This document shows positions 23,776 through 26,414 of a DNA stretch of 26,414 nt, in pieces. The DNA comes from a virus. The notes beneath the pieces are model-generated. The model made no database searches. It worked only from the letters and a program-made list of their open reading frames with translations, and had not been told where the DNA came from. The position numbers were made by a program, and so were the translations under genes. How positions within the stretch are numbered: position 1 is the stretch's first letter; every line of letters begins with the position of its first letter. The stretch lies in IMG/VR virus record IMGVR_UViG_3300007276_000251, positions 1 through 26,414 of that record; one strand, 5' to 3'.

Positions 23776-23945
23776 GATCAACTTTAGTCCAGGGCGGAGT
23801 GCTTATTGCACTCGGCCTGCTGCTGTCGGTCGTACTTCTTGAGACGGTGTCTGGCTGCGGCCAAGCCATCTACAACGCAGATAGAACTTGGTCTACAGGT
23901 GAGTGCGTTTTTGTTCCTTACACTCCGGCGGTGGGCAAGTGGTAA
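23772..23945 (+). CDS. Small membrane or lipoprotein-like early peptide
   Basis: A 57-residue protein with a hydrophobic stretch (LVQGGVLIALGLLLSVVLL) followed by ETVSGC. The last four residues (V-S-G-C) fit the lipobox, so it may be a lipoprotein anchored at Cys29, leaving a 29-residue periplasmic part with one more Cys. The n-region has only one Arg, and a Glu sits between hydrophobic core and lipobox, so a simple transmembrane anchor is an alternative. It overlaps both neighbours. Small phage lipoproteins made early are sometimes superinfection-exclusion factors; here that is only an idea. Confidence 0.62.
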   Translation: MRSTLVQGGVLIALGLLLSVVLLETVSGCGQAIYNADRTWSTGECVFVPYTPAVGKW

Positions 23946-24304
23946 GCGCCAAGTCTTTTCAAGAGCATAAATTTTATCTGCTAGACGACGACATTCGTTT
24001 AATTGAACAGCAACTCGACCAAACCCCAGGCACTTGGGTTCCGTACTTTTATGCGGACCCTCGCGAAACTTTGTTTGGCGACTCTATGGGTCGCACCAAG
24101 GTTGTCCACAAGACAGCCGTTGAGCTTGTCTCTGTTGCCGAGCCTCTTACAAAAAAAGACGTTGAGAGCGCGACGCTGAGATTGTCTTGGTCGCGGTGGC
24201 GGATTAGACAAGGCTATCTCTCAAGCCAAAAGAAAAACGAGGAGGGCAAGACTGTCTACTTGCTAATGAAACCCACACTAAAGCCAAAGAGGTCACAAAA
24301 GTGA
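23939..24304 (+). CDS. Uncharacterised early protein
   Basis: A 121-residue protein from a GTG at 23939, which overlaps the end of the upstream peptide; another GTG at 23903 is possible and no ATG is available near the beginning. The N-terminal half is acidic (LLDDDIRLIEQQLDQ), and the C-terminal third is basic (LSWSRWRIRQGYLSSQKKN) with a final Lys-rich tail, suggestive of nucleic-acid contact. No family recognised. It precedes a Cro-like regulator with a four-base overlap (GTGA). Confidence 0.68.
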   Translation: MVSAKSFQEHKFYLLDDDIRLIEQQLDQTPGTWVPYFYADPRETLFGDSMGRTKVVHKTAVELVSVAEPLTKKDVESATLRLSWSRWRIRQGYLSSQKKNEEGKTVYLLMKPTLKPKRSQK

Positions 24305-24495
24305 GAAAGAAACCAGCATCTAAAATTGTTGAATTGCTGGGCGGCCCATTTCGTGCGGCTGCCGCGCTGGGAACTAGCCCCCAGGCAGTCTGCAACTGGG
24401 TCCGCCGAGAGACTATTCCGCCCGGCAGAGCCGCCGACATTATTCGCGTCGCTAAGTCTAACGGACACACGTTGAGGTTCGAGGAGCTTATATGA
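24301..24495 (+). CDS. Cro-like helix-turn-helix regulator
   Basis: A 64-residue protein from a GTG that overlaps the previous stop. IVELLGGPFRAAAALGTSPQ with AVCNWVRRETIPPGRA has the spacing of a Cro/YdaS-type helix-turn-helix: helix, turn at LGTSP, then recognition helix QAVCNWVR. Its small size, with little outside the HTH, matches Cro-like phage repressors that act as dimers on palindromic operators. Candidate operators are the palindromes near 23168 and 24923 and the repeat array after 24944; which one it binds is not known. The stop overlaps the resolvase start. Confidence 0.85.
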   Translation: MRKKPASKIVELLGGPFRAAAALGTSPQAVCNWVRRETIPPGRAADIIRVAKSNGHTLRFEELI

Positions 24496-24956
24496 TTGCA
24501 GGCATTGACGTTGGCATGACTGGCGCAATTGGAATGATTTACGACGACGGCGGCGGGTTCGTCTACGACATGCCAGTCTTCAAAAAGGAGGTCAACGCTC
24601 ATGCTCTTGCGGATCTGTTTCGAGAGTTACCCCCGGCGCACGTCTGGATAGAACAGGTTAACGCCTTTGGCATGGGTCGCACGTCGGCTTACAACTTTGG
24701 GCAGGGCGTTGGCGCCATTAAGGGCGTGCTGGCGACGCTGGCTATCCCTCACTCTCTTGTCACGCCAGCCAAGTGGAAAAAGCACTACGGGTTGGGCCGC
24801 GACAAGGATCAGAGCCGGGCGTTGGCGTCTCGGCTGTACCCTCAAATAGCATCTGAATTTGCCCGCAAGAAGGATGACGGCAGGGCGGAGGCGCTGCTGA
24901 TCGCGCAATTTGGAAAACAGACCCTGACAATGTCAGGAAAGTCAGCCGGAAACTAA
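24492..24956 (+). CDS. RuvC-like Holliday junction resolvase
   Basis: Endonuclease that resolves four-way DNA junctions formed during phage recombination and replication. The 154-residue protein has the RNase H-like RuvC acidic set: D6 (GIDVGMTGA), E54 (VWIEQV), and D129/E133 in KKDDGRAEALLIA. SAYNFGQGVGAIKGVL and TPAKWKKHYGL with KDQSRALA are further family hallmarks. It starts in an ATGA overlap with the Cro-like gene. The stop codon falls within the first copy of the repeat array, so the gene end and repeats are superimposed. The last residues (SGKSAGN) are likely flexible. Confidence 0.92.
   Translation: MIAGIDVGMTGAIGMIYDDGGGFVYDMPVFKKEVNAHALADLFRELPPAHVWIEQVNAFGMGRTSAYNFGQGVGAIKGVLATLAIPHSLVTPAKWKKHYGLGRDKDQSRALASRLYPQIASEFARKKDDGRAEALLIAQFGKQTLTMSGKSAGN
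24923..24937. promoter_or_regulatory. 15-bp palindrome in the 3' end of the resolvase gene
   Basis: CCTGACA-A-TGTCAGG is a perfect 7-bp inverted repeat around one central base. It lies 8 bases before the repeat array and is embedded in coding sequence (TLTMSG). It has the size of a dimeric repressor operator. It may be chance, but its place next to the array and between two regulator genes makes it worth listing. Confidence 0.5.
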
Positions 24957-25095
24957 TGGCCGTGGCCGGAAACTATCGAGGTCGGCCCGTAATTAGTTTC
25001 AGGCCACTCTTTTGGCAGTTTTCCGCCGCTTTTGGCTGGCAACTGTAGCAATGGCCGGAAACTATCGAGAACGGCTGGAAACTAATTTCCGGCCA
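24944..25095. repeat. Cluster of GGCCGGAAACTA repeats (origin or operator candidate)
   Basis: Six clear copies: GCCGGAAACTAA at 24946-24957, TGGCCGGAAACTATCGAG at 24963-24980 and again at 25052-25069 (exactly the same 18 bases, 89 bases apart), a reverse copy at 24991-25006, a forward copy GGCTGGAAACTAATT at 25073-25087 and a reverse copy at 25084-25095. Weaker copies are seen at 25013-25027 (reverse) and 25034-25048. The last two strong copies form a 9-bp hairpin with CTAA loop (25073-25094). The copies at 24963 and 24991 form a larger inverted repeat. The stretch between stop 24956 and ATG 25121 is otherwise without genes. Confidence 0.85.
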
Positions 25096-25120
25096 CATTT
25101 TGAAAAGTTGGGAAAGAAAA

Positions 25121-25570
25121 ATGAGCACAATTGATATCGTTGATCTTCTTGAACTAGCGCGAGCCGAGATACTGCGGCTTCGCAAGCCGCTCCGCGTGGA
25201 GTATGGAGACGCGCCCCACCCGGCGGAGAAAAATTCTGTGCATCCCGACGTATCGGCGGGCTGGAACAGCCCGTTGCGGCTGAGGTTAAACGCCATAAAG
25301 ATGAGCGCAGTCGGACTTACTGCGAATCTTAGAGTTAACGGGGTGACAAAATCTGCCGAGACAATTCGCCGGTATATCACGGGCGTCTCGGTCCCGTCCG
25401 AAGAGATTAAAAACCACATCAGTTCAATTGTTAACGTTCCTGTCTGCGATCTCTGGCCGCCGTACATTCCGTCCTGTAGCTTGAGAGGAGCGTCAGCCAA
25501 GACACAGGAAATAGAAAAAACTCATATGATGCTTACAAAAGCAAGGCAAGATGCATTTAAGGGTAGCTAA
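25121..25570 (+). CDS. Helix-turn-helix DNA-binding protein
   Basis: A 149-residue protein from the ATG at 25121; a TTG at 25100 in frame is less likely because it lies closer to the repeats. The N-terminal 55 residues are charged and helical. Residues about 56-112 (LNAIKMSAVGLTANLRVNG, then KSAETIRRYITG, and IVNVPVCDLWP) have the order of a XRE/Ner-type HTH domain, with the final D-L-W-P typical of that group. It directly follows the repeat array, which suggests that it binds there as regulator or replication initiator. No replication motif was found. Confidence 0.72.
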   Translation: MSTIDIVDLLELARAEILRLRKPLRVEYGDAPHPAEKNSVHPDVSAGWNSPLRLRLNAIKMSAVGLTANLRVNGVTKSAETIRRYITGVSVPSEEIKNHISSIVNVPVCDLWPPYIPSCSLRGASAKTQEIEKTHMMLTKARQDAFKGS

Positions 25571-25575
25571 TTAAC

Positions 25576-25770
25576 ATGCCTAAAAAGCATGAACACATCG
25601 GCACCGTGTTTGTTAGCCACGATAAGGACGCAGACATCACGACTGCGCGATGCGAATGCGGCGCCCTGTGTTCGTTTCCTACGCTTGCAAAAGACCGCAC
25701 CTCCGCTCAGTCGGCTCACGGTGCTAAGGCGGTCAAAGACAACGGGTGGACAATAAATGAACGAGACTGA
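25576..25770 (+). CDS. Small uncharacterised protein with Cys-x-Cys
   Basis: A 64-residue protein with a CECGALC segment around residues 26-32 and several His, which could bind a metal ion. No family recognised. It begins 5 bases after the HTH gene stop and overlaps the following gene by 14 bases, within the same operon. The ribosome-binding sequence is weak. Likely real, given conserved spacing and absence of other frames, but function is open. Confidence 0.65.
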   Translation: MPKKHEHIGTVFVSHDKDADITTARCECGALCSFPTLAKDRTSAQSAHGAKAVKDNGWTINERD

Positions 25771-26050
25771 AATTCTCAACCGCGCTGCTGAAACTATCGC
25801 AGAGCGCGGACAAGTCTACGGCGAGGCTTCAATTAACCTTGAACGTGTGGCTGTTGGCACCGACGTAATCGTAAAGGCGGCGATTGAGACGCACGGTCGC
25901 GTCACGTCTGCTCACATGACGTTAATTCAAGATTGGTGGAAAACGTGTAGACTTCTTAAAACAATAGATCACGCAGACAGTTGGCTCGACAAGAGCGCCT
26001 ACTCAGCAATCGGTGGACGCATTGCAACGGACGTGGGAAACGACAAATGA
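25757..26050 (+). CDS. DUF6378-like phage protein
   Basis: A 97-residue helical protein. ILNRAAETIAERGQVYGEAS, the central MTLIQDWWKTCRLLKT and the C-terminal SWLDKSAYSAIGGRI fit the pattern of DUF6378 phage proteins, in which an opening with R-x-x-x-Y-G is followed by a D-x-x-x-Y motif. The function of the family is unknown, though members lie among nucleotide and DNA metabolism genes. The stop overlaps the next start by four bases (ATGA). The assignment is from memory of the motif order. Confidence 0.75.
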   Translation: MNETEILNRAAETIAERGQVYGEASINLERVAVGTDVIVKAAIETHGRVTSAHMTLIQDWWKTCRLLKTIDHADSWLDKSAYSAIGGRIATDVGNDK

Positions 26051-26414
26051 ACGGCTTTAAACGGCACGGGATTGTGCATTGCAGTGCAAGCCAACTCAAC
26101 AAGTGGAATGCGTGCCAGGGCGCGTGGGTTGCCCATTACCTTTTCAAGCAACGTGTCGGCAGCGTGTCGGCTGCGATGTACCGAGGCATCTGCTCAGAGG
26201 AAGGCGTCAAAAGCGTCATCACCAAAGAGTGCAACGTAGAGCAAGCTATTCTCAAGGCTCAAGAATTGTTTGACCAGAAGATGATGTTCGACGACGGCAG
26301 CAGCGGCAAAGAGCGCGAGAACATTGACCCAATGATCCGGCTGGCAGTCGAGGCGTTGGAGCCATACGGAGAGCCAGAGTTTACTAAAGGCGAACAGCAA
26401 CAGGTGTCGATGGA
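26047..26414 (+). CDS. PD-(D/E)XK (RecB-like) nuclease, 3'-truncated by window edge
   Basis: The N-terminal 122 residues of a protein that continues past the right edge with no stop. HCSASQLNKWNACQGAWVAHYL followed by YRGICSEEGV is the opening of the phage PD-(D/E)XK exonuclease family related to RecB/Cas4, with the C-x-x-x-W segment and the RG-x-x-x-E motif I. The catalytic D and E-x-K residues lie beyond the window. The likely role is DNA end processing or recombination together with the RuvC-like resolvase. The start ATG overlaps the upstream stop. Confidence 0.85.
   Translation, partial: MNGFKRHGIVHCSASQLNKWNACQGAWVAHYLFKQRVGSVSAAMYRGICSEEGVKSVITKECNVEQAILKAQELFDQKMMFDDGSSGKERENIDPMIRLAVEALEPYGEPEFTKGEQQQVSM

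Noticed and set aside
24204-24602. 132-residue minus-strand open frame
   Set aside because: It covers the Cro-like gene and the start of the resolvase; both plus-strand products have defined motifs.
24944-25095. CRISPR array
   Set aside because: Repeats occur in both orientations with irregular spacing, there are no uniform spacers and no cas genes.

Overview
This window is a contiguous piece of a tailed double-stranded DNA phage with a short, podovirus-type tail. The evidence is a near-complete run of head and DNA-delivery genes (large terminase, P22-like portal, scaffold, major capsid protein, decoration protein, head-tail adaptor, hub/nozzle protein, ejection proteins, tail fibre) with no tail tube, sheath or classical tape-measure gene. 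The host is most likely a Gram-negative bacterium, plausibly an aquatic alphaproteobacterium: the lysis cassette contains a holin of the type known from alphaproteobacterial gene transfer agents, and the capsid, fibre and internal-protein styles resemble those of uncultured aquatic podoviruses. Host assignment is inference. Both window ends cut through genes: terminase on the left, a RecB-like nuclease on the right.

Layout. (1) 1-7416: packaging and head module, namely large terminase, two small or uncharacterised proteins, portal, a Cys/His protein, scaffold, major capsid and decoration protein. It ends in a UUCG-capped terminator at 7424-7448. (2) 7473-20907: an AT-hook protein, adaptor, a 959-residue polyvalent protein with a zinc-protease-like centre, tail hub, a GNAT-like protein, three internal/ejection-type proteins and a tail fibre with a large internal duplication. 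(3) 20918-23117: tail assembly chaperone-like protein, a membrane/coiled-coil protein, GTA-type holin, a 55-residue two-helix membrane protein, a 46-residue basic protein, T4-type lysozyme and, on the opposite strand, a SleB-type cell-wall hydrolase. (4) 23118-23227: a control region with two palindromes, a bidirectional terminator and a rightward promoter. (5) 23228-26414: the start of the early/replication module, with small unknown genes, a lipoprotein-like peptide, a Cro-like regulator, a RuvC-like Holliday junction resolvase, a repeat-rich 150-bp stretch (origin or operator candidate), a second helix-turn-helix protein, a DUF6378-like protein and a nuclease.

The genes are tightly packed. 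Many neighbours overlap by 1 or 4 bases (TAATG, ATGA, GTGA or TTGA junctions at about 1476, 11724, 13265, 16436, 21591, 21992, 22159, 22296, 23545, 23772, 24301, 24492 and 26047), which suggests translational coupling in long operons. All genes except the SleB-type hydrolase are on the + strand. No tRNA, CRISPR array, integrase, transposase or DNA polymerase was seen.

The observations most worth a second look are the fibre repeat whose 65-residue core is identical in protein but differs in 42 of 65 codons, the repeat array between the resolvase and the second regulator, the HExxH polyvalent protein inside the tail module, and the opposite-strand lysin next to a palindrome/terminator/promoter cluster. 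Family names are from memory of sequence patterns; no database search was possible.
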